Below are positions 45,205-53,952 of a stretch of 56,906 nt of DNA, piece after piece. Within the stretch, counting starts at the first letter, position 1, and every line of letters begins with the position of its first letter. Location of the stretch: contig JAJRVS010000329.1 in NCBI GenBank assembly GCA_024277195.1, positions 1-56,906 of the forward strand. The letters are read 5' to 3'. The notes below the pieces were generated by a model. The model saw only the letters and a list, made by a program, of their open reading frames with translations. It had not been told where the DNA came from and did not search any database. The DNA is from Verrucomicrobiota bacterium (GTDB lineage Bacteria; Verrucomicrobiota; Verrucomicrobiia; Verrucomicrobiales; DEV007). Both the position numbers and the translations under genes were made by a program.

Positions 45205-46962
45205 TTACTCACCGACATTCTCAAAACCATCTGCGCTGCGTCCTATTCCGGCTCCTGCGGTCTCCAAAGCTCCCATTTTATACAACTCCAATACATTCGC
45301 GGAAGAGGCTGCCGCATCAAACAGGTAAAATTCATCCAGCCATCCCTCGAAGCCACCCGCCCCTCCCAAAGAAAACGAAGACAGCCCACTCTCATCTGCT
45401 CCAGGCAAAGGCTCCACCACCTGGGAGCGCCCACCGCTCAAAGGCTCAAGCTTTCCGTCCACATAAAGCCTGACATGAGTAGCCACATCAATCTTATCGC
45501 CGCCAGCCTCTTGCCTGCGGTCATCGGTGACCTCGCCGCCCTGCTCTTCACCAATAAACACAAGCGCCACATGGTGCCAGCGACCATCCCGCAAATCCGT
45601 AGCTCCAACCACATAACCTTCCCCGAAATCAGCTCGCAAAGCTCCTTCGGTGCCCGCTTCAACCTCATCATTCCAACGCATTCTCCAATGCTGCTGCGGC
45701 GAACCCCAAACAAGCATTTCCTGCCCCCCGTTTTTATCCGCTTTGGGCAGCACCTTCGTCCACAACATCACCGACCAGGCGCGAGTCCCGCCGGCCAGCA
45801 ACGACGGCCCATTTGCCTGCAAACGATCCCCCGCCTCAAACACCAAACCACGACCCACTGCCCCAGCTGTTCTTTTAGGCGAGGAATTGATCGAATCCAC
45901 TGCATCCGATGTGCTGCCGACGTCTGCCAATAAAGATATATCAAAAGGACCGCCCGACATCCCCACCCCGGTGTCGTCAATCTCAGCCCCACCCGACTCA
46001 TCAAAACCGTAATGCAAAAAACGTCCCGTCGCCAACACACTCGCTTCCTGCTCCGGCAAAACAAAATCATGGCCGGCATAAATGACCGGTTTCAAGCGAC
46101 TTTGCGGGCGTCGATCGGCCAACACCGCCAAACCCTCTGTCAGCACCAGTGGCACCGAGCGTCCGCGGGCCCGGCTCACCTCCACCACCCCCTGCATCAC
46201 ATGCACATCGGATTCACCGTTATGCTTCACGTTCAGTCCAAATCGAGTGCCCAGATCAATCACATTCATCAAAGGCGTATTGATCACAAATCCTGAAGCC
46301 GGCCCCGGCACCTCAGCCGTCAAGCGCCCTCTCTTCAGGAAACCTCGATTCATCTGCTCCACATCAAATACCACCGGCCCCTCCAACAACACTCTAGCCC
46401 CCGAACCAAAAGTCACTTCAGCCTGCCCACTGCGTAAGTCCAAGCGCCCCGAACCCAACCACCCGTCCTCGCGGGCTTTCAAACTGTTTTCCGCCCACTG
46501 CGCATTTTCATCCGCGCTCAACCGAGCGAGAAACTTCGGCTGCGGAGCCGCCTGCCCCTCCCTGCCGGAATCCATGCGCACCGACTGCAGGGTCCACACC
46601 GTTGCCGCTGCCGCCACCGCAGCGATCGCCGCCGTTTTGGTCCACACCCACCAGTCAAAAGGCTTGGGTTGATGCCGCCCTGCCGCCGCATCACGCTCAT
46701 CAAGGATCTCCGTCAGCACTGATTTGGTCAGCGCCCGTTCCGGTTCGGCTTGTACGCTGGCCATCACCCCCTGGACAAAATTCTGATGCAGCGCATCCTC
46801 GGACATCAAAGCCTTCAACGCCGCATCCATCTGCGCCTGAACCACAAATTCCTGCTCCGCCACCTGGTCCCCACGAATCCCAGCCTCAACCAGACGCGCA
46901 GCATCCTGCTGCAGTTCCCCTGCGAGGTAAGCGTCCACTTGTTCTATTTTATCCGTTTCCAT
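45205..46962 (-). CDS. FecR-domain, LamG-domain membrane protein
   Basis: From the ATG at 46962 the protein has 585 residues. An N-terminal cytoplasmic part of about 90 residues resembles anti-sigma regions (VDAYLAGELQQDAARLVEAG). A hydrophobic helix follows (about 110-128, AAIAAVAAAATVWTL). The FecR domain comes next, with LDLRSGQAEVTFGSGARVLLEGP and NVIDLGTRFGLNV. The C-terminal third is a LamG/concanavalin-like domain with WSVMLWTK, RDGRWHHVALVF and FEGWLDEFYLFDAA. The start lies two bases after the stop of the ECF sigma gene, so the pair is translationally coupled. It is probably the membrane anti-sigma/sensor of that sigma factor. Confidence 0.9.
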   Translation of the reverse strand: METDKIEQVDAYLAGELQQDAARLVEAGIRGDQVAEQEFVVQAQMDAALKALMSEDALHQNFVQGVMASVQAEPERALTKSVLTEILDERDAAAGRHQPKPFDWWVWTKTAAIAAVAAAATVWTLQSVRMDSGREGQAAPQPKFLARLSADENAQWAENSLKAREDGWLGSGRLDLRSGQAEVTFGSGARVLLEGPVVFDVEQMNRGFLKRGRLTAEVPGPASGFVINTPLMNVIDLGTRFGLNVKHNGESDVHVMQGVVEVSRARGRSVPLVLTEGLAVLADRRPQSRLKPVIYAGHDFVLPEQEASVLATGRFLHYGFDESGGAEIDDTGVGMSGGPFDISLLADVGSTSDAVDSINSSPKRTAGAVGRGLVFEAGDRLQANGPSLLAGGTRAWSVMLWTKVLPKADKNGGQEMLVWGSPQQHWRMRWNDEVEAGTEGALRADFGEGYVVGATDLRDGRWHHVALVFIGEEQGGEVTDDRRQEAGGDKIDVATHVRLYVDGKLEPLSGGRSQVVEPLPGADESGLSSFSLGGAGGFEGWLDEFYLFDAAASSANVLELYKMGALETAGAGIGRSADGFENVGE

Positions 46963-46964
46963 GA

Positions 46965-47582
46965 TCAATTCTCCACCGGCTTCATTCCCTGTGCCCCTAC
47001 CGAATCCAAATCCTGCCGATCTTCCACACAAACCCTCAAAGCCCGTCTCACCCGACATAAGGTGGTGCGAACCCAAGCCTCACTCTGCCCCATCGCAGCA
47101 GCCATGTCACGAGTAGATTCCGTTAATTCGTAGCGCCGTTGCAACAACTCCCGCTGACCGTCCGGCAAACCACCCAGACATTCCTCCAAATACACCACCA
47201 ATGCCGATTCCGGCTTCAGCCCCTGCCCCTGCGCGGATTCCACCAGACAATGTTCCAGGTAATTGTCCTGATTTTTCACCGAGCGGCTATAACGCAGCAC
47301 CTCCGCACGCACCAAATTATTTGCAATCGCCCGCAACCACGCGCCAAAATTACTGCCCGGGGTGAATTCTTCCAAATGGCGGTAGGCAAAAACAAAAGCC
47401 TCATGGGCGATTTCATCAATCAAATGTGAAACCGGCAGACGCATCGACACAAACGCACGTAAGCGCGAGGAATGGGATTGAATCAGCTGCTCAAAAGCCG
47501 CCAGATTACCAGCCTGCACCTCGCGAATCAGCTCGTCTTCCGCGATCTGTTCATCGCTCCTATCTTGTGAATGCATGTCCAT
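46965..47582 (-). CDS. ECF-type RNA polymerase sigma factor
   Basis: The ATG at 47582 gives 205 residues; a GTG at 47645 would lengthen it by 21. Region 2 shows FEQLIQSHSSRLRAFVSMRL, then IDEIAHEAFVFAYRHLEEF and GSNFGAWLRAIANNLV. Region 4 shows LPDGQRELLQRRYELTES and the helix-turn-helix AAAMGQSEAWVRTTLCRVRRALR. This is the group of ECF factors common in Planctomycetota and Verrucomicrobiota that are encoded with FecR-LamG proteins. Two bases separate its stop from the FecR gene. Confidence 0.92.
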   Translation of the reverse strand: MDMHSQDRSDEQIAEDELIREVQAGNLAAFEQLIQSHSSRLRAFVSMRLPVSHLIDEIAHEAFVFAYRHLEEFTPGSNFGAWLRAIANNLVRAEVLRYSRSVKNQDNYLEHCLVESAQGQGLKPESALVVYLEECLGGLPDGQRELLQRRYELTESTRDMAAAMGQSEAWVRTTLCRVRRALRVCVEDRQDLDSVGAQGMKPVEN

Positions 47583-47775
47583 ATTCAGCGCCTTATCACG
47601 CCCAAAACAAGCTGCCGCCGCTTCTATAACAACACCAACCTTCACTTAATTATAACCCCAATGGGAAATTTTGTTACACAAAAGCCCCGCTTTTACATTC
47701 AAAATTCCTTGTTCAATATTCAGTGTTCCCGCCTTATACCTTGAGTCCCCACAGATCCCCGACTATCGAACAAGC

Positions 47776-49029
47776 ATGCACAAAAACTGGGATTTGATCG
47801 TTATCGGCGGCGGCGCGGCGGGTTTTTTCGCCGCCATCACCGCGGCCGAAACCCTCGGTGCAGATGCGGCTGTGCTCATCCTTGAAAAAAGCTCCCACTT
47901 ACTCAATAAAGTCAAAATCTCCGGTGGCGGACGTTGCAACGTCACCCATGCTTGCTTTGACAACAAAGAATTTGCCCGCGCCTACCCACGGGGCGAACGC
48001 GCCCTGCTCGGCCCGCTGCATCGCTGGGGAGCGCAGGACACCGTCGATTGGTTTGAATCCCGTTCAGTGAAATTAAAAACCGAAGCCGATGGCCGCATGT
48101 TCCCCGAGTCCAATGACTCCCAAACCATCATTGACTGCCTCATCACCTCTGCCCGCACCGCCGGCGTGGAAATACAACTGCGACAAGGTGTGGAAACCAT
48201 TCAAACCATCGCCGCCGACGCCGGGGAAAAAACCGCGCGTTTCAAAGTGAACACCGATCAAGGTGACACCCTCACCACACAATCCGTTCTGCTCGCCACC
48301 GGCGGCACCCGCAATGCCATTGGCGAGCAGCTCGCGCGATCATTGGGCCACAACAGCGAAGCAGCTGTGCCCTCTCTTTTCACTTTCAAAATCACCGATC
48401 AACGTATCGCTGACCTGCAGGGACTGTCCGTGCCCGAGGCCAAACTCAGTATCAAAGGACTGCCCAAACTGAACAGTCGCGGCCCTTTATTAATCACCCA
48501 CTGGGGACTGAGTGGCCCCGCCGCACTGCGCCTATCCGCCTGGGGGGCTCGCAAATTGGCTGAAATCAATTACCAATTCACCCTGCGGGTCAATTGGCTG
48601 GGCACCGCAAAAAACCCTGCCCCCCTGTTTCACCAGGCCCGCACCGAGATGGGAAAACGCCGCGTCGCCGGAGCGTCTGCACTACCCCAGTTTCCCAAGC
48701 GCTTATGGCAAAAACTCTGCCAATCCATCAGCATTCCAACAGACTGCACCTGGTCACAATTACCAAAAAACAGCGAACGCCAACTGATCGAACAATTAAC
48801 CGACAGCCATTTCGAAGTGCAGGGCAAAAGCATGAACAAAGATGAATTTGTCACCTGCGGCGGCATTCCCTTAAAAGAAGTCAACCTACGCAGCATGGAA
48901 AGCCGCCTCTGCCCCGGCCTGTACTTCGCTGGCGAAATCCTCGACATCGACGGCATCACCGGCGGCTTTAATTTCCAAAACGCCTGGACAACCGGCCACC
49001 TTGCCGGGCAAGCAATGGGAAGTGTTTAA
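47776..49029 (+). CDS. BaiN/YhiN-type flavoprotein (HI0933-like)
   Basis: The start is the ATG at 47776 (417 residues); an earlier in-frame codon at 47671 adds 35 residues without character. The N-terminus is the FAD-binding GGGAAGFFAAITAAE, followed by KISGGGRCNVTHACFD, a family signature, and MFPESNDSQTIIDCL. LLATGGTRNAIG, LLITHWGLSGPAALRLSA and the C-terminal FAGEILDIDGITGGFNFQNAW complete the pattern. The family contains NAD(P)H- or flavin-dependent reductases of mostly unknown substrate. It begins 130 bases from the divergent ECF sigma gene. Confidence 0.93.
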   Translation: MHKNWDLIVIGGGAAGFFAAITAAETLGADAAVLILEKSSHLLNKVKISGGGRCNVTHACFDNKEFARAYPRGERALLGPLHRWGAQDTVDWFESRSVKLKTEADGRMFPESNDSQTIIDCLITSARTAGVEIQLRQGVETIQTIAADAGEKTARFKVNTDQGDTLTTQSVLLATGGTRNAIGEQLARSLGHNSEAAVPSLFTFKITDQRIADLQGLSVPEAKLSIKGLPKLNSRGPLLITHWGLSGPAALRLSAWGARKLAEINYQFTLRVNWLGTAKNPAPLFHQARTEMGKRRVAGASALPQFPKRLWQKLCQSISIPTDCTWSQLPKNSERQLIEQLTDSHFEVQGKSMNKDEFVTCGGIPLKEVNLRSMESRLCPGLYFAGEILDIDGITGGFNFQNAWTTGHLAGQAMGSV

Positions 49030-49032
49030 TTT

Positions 49033-49070
49033 GTTCCTTGTTCTTTGTTGGAGAACCAAGAACTAAGAAC
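49033..49070. terminator. Inverted repeat between convergent genes
   Basis: GTTCCTTGTTCTT (49033-49045) pairs with AAGAACTAAGAAC (49058-49070) with two mismatches. It lies between the convergent flavoprotein and HTTM-like genes and reaches seven bases into the end of the latter. It has no clear T run, so it may be a repeat element as well as a terminator. Confidence 0.4.
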
Positions 49071-49977
49071 CAATCCCTCCCCTCTTCCCCAACTGCCCCG
49101 CCCAATACGGAGCATTAACCAAAAAGATAGCCACCACCGTCATCTGGTATTTGAAATTCAAGCCCATGGTCATATCAATCCCCCAGTGCAGAGCCAGGAT
49201 GAAAATCCCCGCAACCAGTGCCCAACGCCGGTTGATCAACAAAACAAAAGCGAAAATTTCAATCAACAGCCCGGCTCCCAGAAACAAACGAGTGATATTC
49301 GGGTTATCAATCATGAATTGCGCCAGCGCCGCACGTTGCTCAAACACCGCATCCGTCTCCAAACGTCCATAATAATTCTGCGCATTGGTCTTCAACAACT
49401 GCACCGCCAGATTAGGTGAATCCACAATCCACATCCCCTTGGAACGCATCAGCTTAATCACCCCGGCAATCACATAAGCGGCAGCGATCACTTGCAGACT
49501 ATACCAAACCGCATAATCCCGCCAGTGCCGCCCCTCCGGCAATGACAGCGCTTGACGCCCAAAAACTTTCCTCACCCAAGGCACCCAGTAAACCACCCAC
49601 TGAGCCAACAAAATAAGTGAAACCAATTGATAAGAGTGATGCGTCGCCCCCTGGGAATTATAAATAGTTATCATTCCGATGTGCACAGAAGCCATAACAG
49701 GCAAAACAATCGGCAACAAAAAACCTGACACATAAACCAATAAAGCCGCACAAAAAACCCAATAGACGACCTGGTAAATTTCAGGATTTGAGAAAAAAGT
49801 CAGATCCACCAGATTTGCGATCCCTGTCGGGTAGGGCTGACTCACCATATCCAACATCGACCGCGCTGTGGGAAGCGACCACCACACCACCACGGCAAAA
49901 AACAGTCTCATGAAAAACCATTCCCACCTGCCCCGTTTGGGTATCTGCCAGTATTTCGAGCCCTCTGGTTCAATCAT
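49063..49977 (-). CDS. HTTM-like membrane protein (vitamin K gamma-carboxylase-like membrane domain)
   Basis: The 304-residue protein has about seven hydrophobic helices, e.g. FFMRLFFAVVVWWSLPTAR, VYWVFCAALLVYVSGFLLPIV, LVSLILLAQWVVYW and VAGIFILALHWGIDM (each listed in part). The arrangement and the His in LHWGIDMTMGL and THHSY resemble the HTTM domain shared with vitamin K-dependent carboxylases. No soluble carboxylase C-terminal domain is present. In this phylum HTTM proteins are often encoded beside a small single-helix protein, which is the case here (50112-50528). The reaction is unknown. Confidence 0.65.
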   Translation of the reverse strand: MIEPEGSKYWQIPKRGRWEWFFMRLFFAVVVWWSLPTARSMLDMVSQPYPTGIANLVDLTFFSNPEIYQVVYWVFCAALLVYVSGFLLPIVLPVMASVHIGMITIYNSQGATHHSYQLVSLILLAQWVVYWVPWVRKVFGRQALSLPEGRHWRDYAVWYSLQVIAAAYVIAGVIKLMRSKGMWIVDSPNLAVQLLKTNAQNYYGRLETDAVFEQRAALAQFMIDNPNITRLFLGAGLLIEIFAFVLLINRRWALVAGIFILALHWGIDMTMGLNFKYQMTVVAIFLVNAPYWAGQLGKRGGIGS

Positions 49978-50072
49978 GATTTGCCTTGTTCCAATCTACG
50001 CTCAACCACCACAGCAGGAGTTTCGATCAAGCCCTGGGCATCTGTCCGCCGGATATCCACCCGTATCAACCT

Positions 50073-50095
50073 GATCGCCTCCGGGCGGTTTTTTT
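50073..50095 (+). terminator. Plus-strand terminator with a UCCG loop, no plus-strand gene upstream
   Basis: GATCGCC (50073-50079) pairs with GGCGGTT (50084-50090) around TCCG, a stable UNCG-type loop, and five more T follow. Both flanking genes are on the minus strand, for which this is no terminator. It could end an antisense or small plus-strand RNA starting in 49980-50060. Confidence 0.45.
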
Positions 50096-50111
50096 GCCAC
50101 CAGGATTTTGT

Positions 50112-50528
50112 TTATCCCATCGGTAACAGATAATCCAATAACTCATCCCCCACCGCCGCTTTGTCTTCCGCCGACAAGTCACTCCCTCCGATTCCATAGC
50201 CCGCTTCAAGGCTGCGCTTTTTAGACATTTTCCTCAGCCTTTTTTCATACATCTTTTTCATCGCCGAAGCACTCACCCCGAAACAAGCCTTAGCCGGCAA
50301 GGGATCCCCATTGCCGGCTTCAAAAAAATAATACTCCGTATTGGGAGGCAGCCGGGAATACATCGGAAAATCCGAAAAAGGATAGGTCTCATCCACAATC
50401 AAAGAGAACACCACCAGCACCAACATCGGGAAAAGAGCATGACGCACCCCCTTTTTCACTGCACGTCCGATAGCCGGGCCTTTAGCGCTCGACTCTTCCG
50501 ATTCTTGCCTTGATTCACCGTTGTTCAT
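50112..50528 (-). CDS. Small single-helix membrane protein next to the HTTM-like gene, unknown function
   Basis: The 138-residue protein has a charged N-terminus of about 30 residues, one hydrophobic helix (ALFPMLVLVVFSLIVDETY), a conserved-looking stretch after it (PFSDFPMYSRLPPNTEYYFF) and a basic segment (MYEKRLRKMSKKRSLE). The pattern of a helix followed by DFPMYS is seen in small proteins encoded beside HTTM proteins. It lies 134 bases upstream of the HTTM gene on the same strand. No catalytic motif is visible. It probably forms a complex with the HTTM protein, which is an inference from position. Confidence 0.6.
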   Translation of the reverse strand: MNNGESRQESEESSAKGPAIGRAVKKGVRHALFPMLVLVVFSLIVDETYPFSDFPMYSRLPPNTEYYFFEAGNGDPLPAKACFGVSASAMKKMYEKRLRKMSKKRSLEAGYGIGGSDLSAEDKAAVGDELLDYLLPMG

Positions 50529-50669
50529 GCCGCTTCACACTGCCCGTCCGCCCTTCTTTATCGTTTCGACAGACAAAACGCCAATCATTCCTGCCAAAAC
50601 AACAAGATTTACTCAACAAAGTTTCCCTTAACCTGCTATTGCAGGTGAAACGCCCAGGAAAAAAAGCAA

Positions 50670-51461
50670 TCACGGCAACTCTTTTACCCACAAATTCCGG
50701 AACTGCACGGGATCATGATGGTGTTGCAAAGCGATCGGCCCCCTAGCGGGTAAATCGGGCAAAGGCACCGCATCAATCACCTTTTCACCGTTCAAAACCA
50801 CTGTCATACGATTGCCTTTGATGGTCACTTCAAAGGCATTCCACTGTCCCAGGGGACGGTCCGCATTTTTAAGCGGGATGCACCCTCGTCGAGTGACCGC
50901 AGGCATGCTTTTGTCCGTACGGTAGCCATTGACCTCGCCCGAACCCAAAGCCTGACTCCAAATATTAGCCTGACAACGGGTATCTCCACGAAAGTAAAAA
51001 CCACTGTCCCCCGCATCGAGGTGAGCACGGGTCACTCGTTTTTTGGGATGGTCCTGCTCCATCAGAAAATCCCCGTTATAAAGCACCACCGGATGCCCCT
51101 TCATCACCGGCTTGCGCGGCAGGCGCCATTCGGCATAAAAAGTAAAGTCCGCGTAGGATTTTTTAGTCCACAAATTATTCTCTGACCACTTTTTTGCCTC
51201 CGACAAGCCATCGTAGTCAATCAGCCCATCCTTCACCACAAAATGCCCTTGATGCCATGGCTTGAAATCCCACTCAGCCAAATTTTTGCCCACAAAAAGC
51301 GACTCAAAACCCGCCGCCTGCAAATCCTCTCCACTGCGCTGACCCGGAAAGCCTGCATCCTCAGCGGCTACCAAATAAAAACTCGAAGCAATGACTACCA
51401 ACAACGCAACTTTTAAAGATGAAAAGACATAAAATGAATGACCTGTTTTTTTCATGGCCAC
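50670..51461 (-). CDS. Secreted DUF1080 (3-keto-disaccharide hydrolase-type) protein
   Basis: The 263-residue protein has a signal peptide (VALLVVIASSFYLVAA). The mature part is one DUF1080 concanavalin-like domain: SLFVGKNLAEWDF and HFVVKDGLIDYDG near the start, FTFYAEWRLPRK, GDSGFYFRGDTRCQANIW in the middle, and the end GPIALQHHHDPVQFRNLWVKEL. DUF1080 proteins are secreted and act on sugars, some on 3-keto-glycosides. The gene is divergent from the sulfatase with about 145 bases between the two starts, so they may share control. Confidence 0.9.
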   Translation of the reverse strand: MAMKKTGHSFYVFSSLKVALLVVIASSFYLVAAEDAGFPGQRSGEDLQAAGFESLFVGKNLAEWDFKPWHQGHFVVKDGLIDYDGLSEAKKWSENNLWTKKSYADFTFYAEWRLPRKPVMKGHPVVLYNGDFLMEQDHPKKRVTRAHLDAGDSGFYFRGDTRCQANIWSQALGSGEVNGYRTDKSMPAVTRRGCIPLKNADRPLGQWNAFEVTIKGNRMTVVLNGEKVIDAVPLPDLPARGPIALQHHHDPVQFRNLWVKELP

Positions 51462-51604
51462 AATATAAAACGCAGATCAAAATCGAATCAAGACATTTGT
51501 TCCGTTATTATAATAAACGCCCAACCTTCCAAGCTTTGCCCAAGAGCGACGATGATTAATAAACTTGCTCGGACCAGCGGTGAACCCTCTACTAGAAAGA
51601 CATC

Positions 51605-52972
51605 ATGAAACACTTTTTTTCCCTCACTCTCTTTCTCGCAATGCTCGGCTCAGCCCAAGCCGCACCCAATGTCGTCATACTACTATCCGATGATATGGGT
51701 TATCAGGACGTCGGTTGCTACGGTGGCCCGGTTCAAACCCCCAACATCGACTCCCTCGCTGCAGGCGGTACCCGCTTCAGCGACTTTTACTCCGGTTGCG
51801 CGGTATGCTCCCCCTCACGTGCCGTGCTGCTCACCGGCCGTCATCATATCCGGGCGGGCGTTTACAGTTGGATCCATGACGAATCCCAGAACTCCCACCT
51901 TCTCGAACGCGAAATCACTCTCGCTGAAATCCTCAAAGAAGCAGGCTACTCCACTGCCCACATCGGCAAATGGCATCTCGGACTGCCCACCAAAGAACGC
52001 GACAAACCCACCCCCGACCAACACGGCTTCGATTACTGGTTTGCCACCGCCAACAACGCCTCACCCAGTCATCACAACCCGAGCAACTTCATCCGCAACG
52101 GCAAAGCTCTTGGTGAGATCAAAGGTTACTCCTGCCAGATCGTCGTCGACGAAGCCATCAGCTGGCTTGACCAACACCGCGACCCCAAAAAACCCTTTTT
52201 CCTCAATCTTTGGTTTCACGAGCCGCACGCCCCCATCGCCGCTCCACAGGAATTGGTTTCCGAATATGGTAAGCCGAAGGATAAGGGAGCGGTCTATTCC
52301 GGCACCATCGACAACACCGACCGCGCCATCGGCCGACTACTGGCCAGGCTCAAGCAAATTGACGACCCCAAAAACACTCTCATCATTTACGGCTCCGACA
52401 ACGGCAGCTACCGCGACGATCGCACCGGAGGCCTGCGCGGTCACAAAGGAATGAACTGGGAAGGAGGCATCCGGGTGCCGGGCATCTTCCACTGGCCCGG
52501 GGTCATTTCGCCAAACCGCGTCGACCACACCCCCGCAGGTTTGGTTGACGTACTGCCCACCGTTTGCGGACTACTGAATCTGAACAAACCCAAGGGCGTC
52601 CACCTCGACGGCGCCGACCTTTCGCCCCTGTTAAAAGGACGCCCCGATTCATTCCAGCGCCAGCAAGCCCTGTTCTGGCATTTGCAAAAAGCCCGCCCCA
52701 TCGTCGCCCTGCGCGACGGAGATTACTCGCTCGTCGCCGAGCCCGACTTCGAGATTTCGAAAAACAACATGTTCCAAGAAGCCTGGATCCCCGCCATCAA
52801 AAACGGAACTTACAAAAATTACCAACTCTTCAACCTCAAGGACGATCCCGCCCAAAACAACAACCTCGCGACCAAACAACCCGAGCTACTGAAATCCCTG
52901 AAAAAGAAACTGCTCGATATCAACGCCAGCATCATGGCTGACGGCCACGACTGGCATTTAGAAGGGAAATAA
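51605..52972 (+). CDS. Secreted sulfatase (arylsulfatase family)
   Basis: The 455-residue enzyme has a signal peptide (MKHFFSLTLFLAMLGSAQA). The alkaline-phosphatase-fold motifs are complete: metal-binding DD at 29-30 (VVILLSDDMGYQDVG), the formylglycine motif CSPSR with Cys68 (CAVCSPSRAVLLTGRH), GKWHLG, the HEPHAPIAAP stretch and late SDNGSYRDD followed by LRGHKGMNWEGGIRVP. Cys68 must be oxidised to formylglycine by a sulfatase-maturing enzyme; none that looks active is in the window. The likely substrates are sulfated polysaccharides of marine algae, which cannot be specified. Confidence 0.95.
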   Translation: MKHFFSLTLFLAMLGSAQAAPNVVILLSDDMGYQDVGCYGGPVQTPNIDSLAAGGTRFSDFYSGCAVCSPSRAVLLTGRHHIRAGVYSWIHDESQNSHLLEREITLAEILKEAGYSTAHIGKWHLGLPTKERDKPTPDQHGFDYWFATANNASPSHHNPSNFIRNGKALGEIKGYSCQIVVDEAISWLDQHRDPKKPFFLNLWFHEPHAPIAAPQELVSEYGKPKDKGAVYSGTIDNTDRAIGRLLARLKQIDDPKNTLIIYGSDNGSYRDDRTGGLRGHKGMNWEGGIRVPGIFHWPGVISPNRVDHTPAGLVDVLPTVCGLLNLNKPKGVHLDGADLSPLLKGRPDSFQRQQALFWHLQKARPIVALRDGDYSLVAEPDFEISKNNMFQEAWIPAIKNGTYKNYQLFNLKDDPAQNNNLATKQPELLKSLKKKLLDINASIMADGHDWHLEGK

Positions 52973-53162
52973 TTCCTATTTCTCTCTGTGAGACCCGCGC
53001 CAGCAAATCACAGACCAAGCAGTTCAACCGCTCGTAAGACAAATTTCCATATTTGTCATCCTCCCTGCCCATTCCCTTCTCCCATCGGCAAGTCAATCTG
53101 ATAAATTCGCAACTTCGCAAGTAAGGTGAAAGACAAAATAATTAAGCTGCTGACCGCTATGC

Positions 53163-53345
53163 ATTTCACCCTTGCAGGGCTGCAAGAATTGGATTTTTAC
53201 CCAGCGCTTCGCACTGGGCTATATCATTGAGCACCGTTGGTGCAAAAAGATGAAAGCAAACTGTCCTGTAAGGACAAAATGTAATAGCCCAGTGCGAAGC
53301 GCTGGAGTTAAACCGGTTATATTACCAGCCCTAAAAGGGCGAAAT
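53163..53345. repeat. Nested palindromic repeat unit in a gene-free 445-base stretch
   Basis: Between the sulfatase (stop 52972) and the next gene (53418) there is no gene but a symmetrical unit. The outer arms are ATTTCACCCTTGCAGGGCT (53163-53181) and, inverted with three mismatches, 53327-53345. The inner arms are a perfect 22-base inverted repeat, CCAGCGCTTCGCACTGGGCT plus AT (53201-53222 and inverted 53284-53305). In the centre are two small perfect hairpins, GCACC-GTT-GGTGC and TGTCCT-GTA-AGGACA. Such modular units resemble REP/BIME-like elements spread by RAYT transposases, which the window does not encode. Confidence 0.75.
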
Positions 53346-53417
53346 GATGTTGCTCGACATCCGCGGCTCAATCCTCCACCCTATCAATTACGAACAAAAT
53401 CAAAATACACCGCGCAT

Positions 53418-53927
53418 TTAGAGAAGCTCCCCCCCTTCCTCCAGATAACGCTGCCACATAATTTCGTATTCTCCTCCAAAACTGACCTTGGTCATCTCCG
53501 AATACTCAAAAACCGTATTGCGCTTAAACCACTTTCCCGCCGCATCAAAGTGCTGGAAAGAAACTTGTTTCTTTTGAACCTTCCGAATTTTTCCAATTAC
53601 ATAACGACCATCATCAGCTTCATCTTCCAGGGAAATAAGCTGGCCTGAATTCATTAACTGGACAAATAACCTAATATTGTCATTCAAAGATAATTCATAG
53701 CTTTGAACCTTTTTATCCACTACTCCAAACACCAATATTTGCTCTAATTTTTTATCAAACTTATTGTATCTTATGCGCTCTACCGTGTGCTCAGCAATCA
53801 GCGAAAAACCATCCAAATGAAATTCACTTATTTTTTGGATCAAAAACCACCCCCCTCCCCGCGCTAACACATAACAATGCTCATTCGGTAAATCCTGTCC
53901 CGAACGCATCAAAGTAACCGCCTTCAT
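53418..53927 (-). CDS. Unrecognised protein of 169 residues
   Basis: I do not recognise a family. From the ATG at 53927 (an in-frame ATG at 53942 adds five residues) the protein has no signal peptide or membrane helix. It is rich in predicted beta strands: YVLARGGGWFLIQKI, DGFSLIAEHTVERIRY, KKLEQILVFGVVDK, ISLEDEADDGRYVIGKI and KKQVSFQHFDAAGKW. The pattern of short alternating strands could be two SH3- or LSm-like barrels, which is only an impression. The gene lies 26 bases after the end of the decayed isochorismatase-like gene on the same strand, so it may have been its downstream operon partner. Confidence 0.6.
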   Translation of the reverse strand: MKAVTLMRSGQDLPNEHCYVLARGGGWFLIQKISEFHLDGFSLIAEHTVERIRYNKFDKKLEQILVFGVVDKKVQSYELSLNDNIRLFVQLMNSGQLISLEDEADDGRYVIGKIRKVQKKQVSFQHFDAAGKWFKRNTVFEYSEMTKVSFGGEYEIMWQRYLEEGGELL

Positions 53928-53952
53928 CCTTCCTGCCATCAATCACAAATCT

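Noticed and set aside
53172-53648. Plus-strand open frame of 158 codons
   Set aside because: Its first part is the palindromic repeat and its second part is antisense to the 53418-53927 gene.
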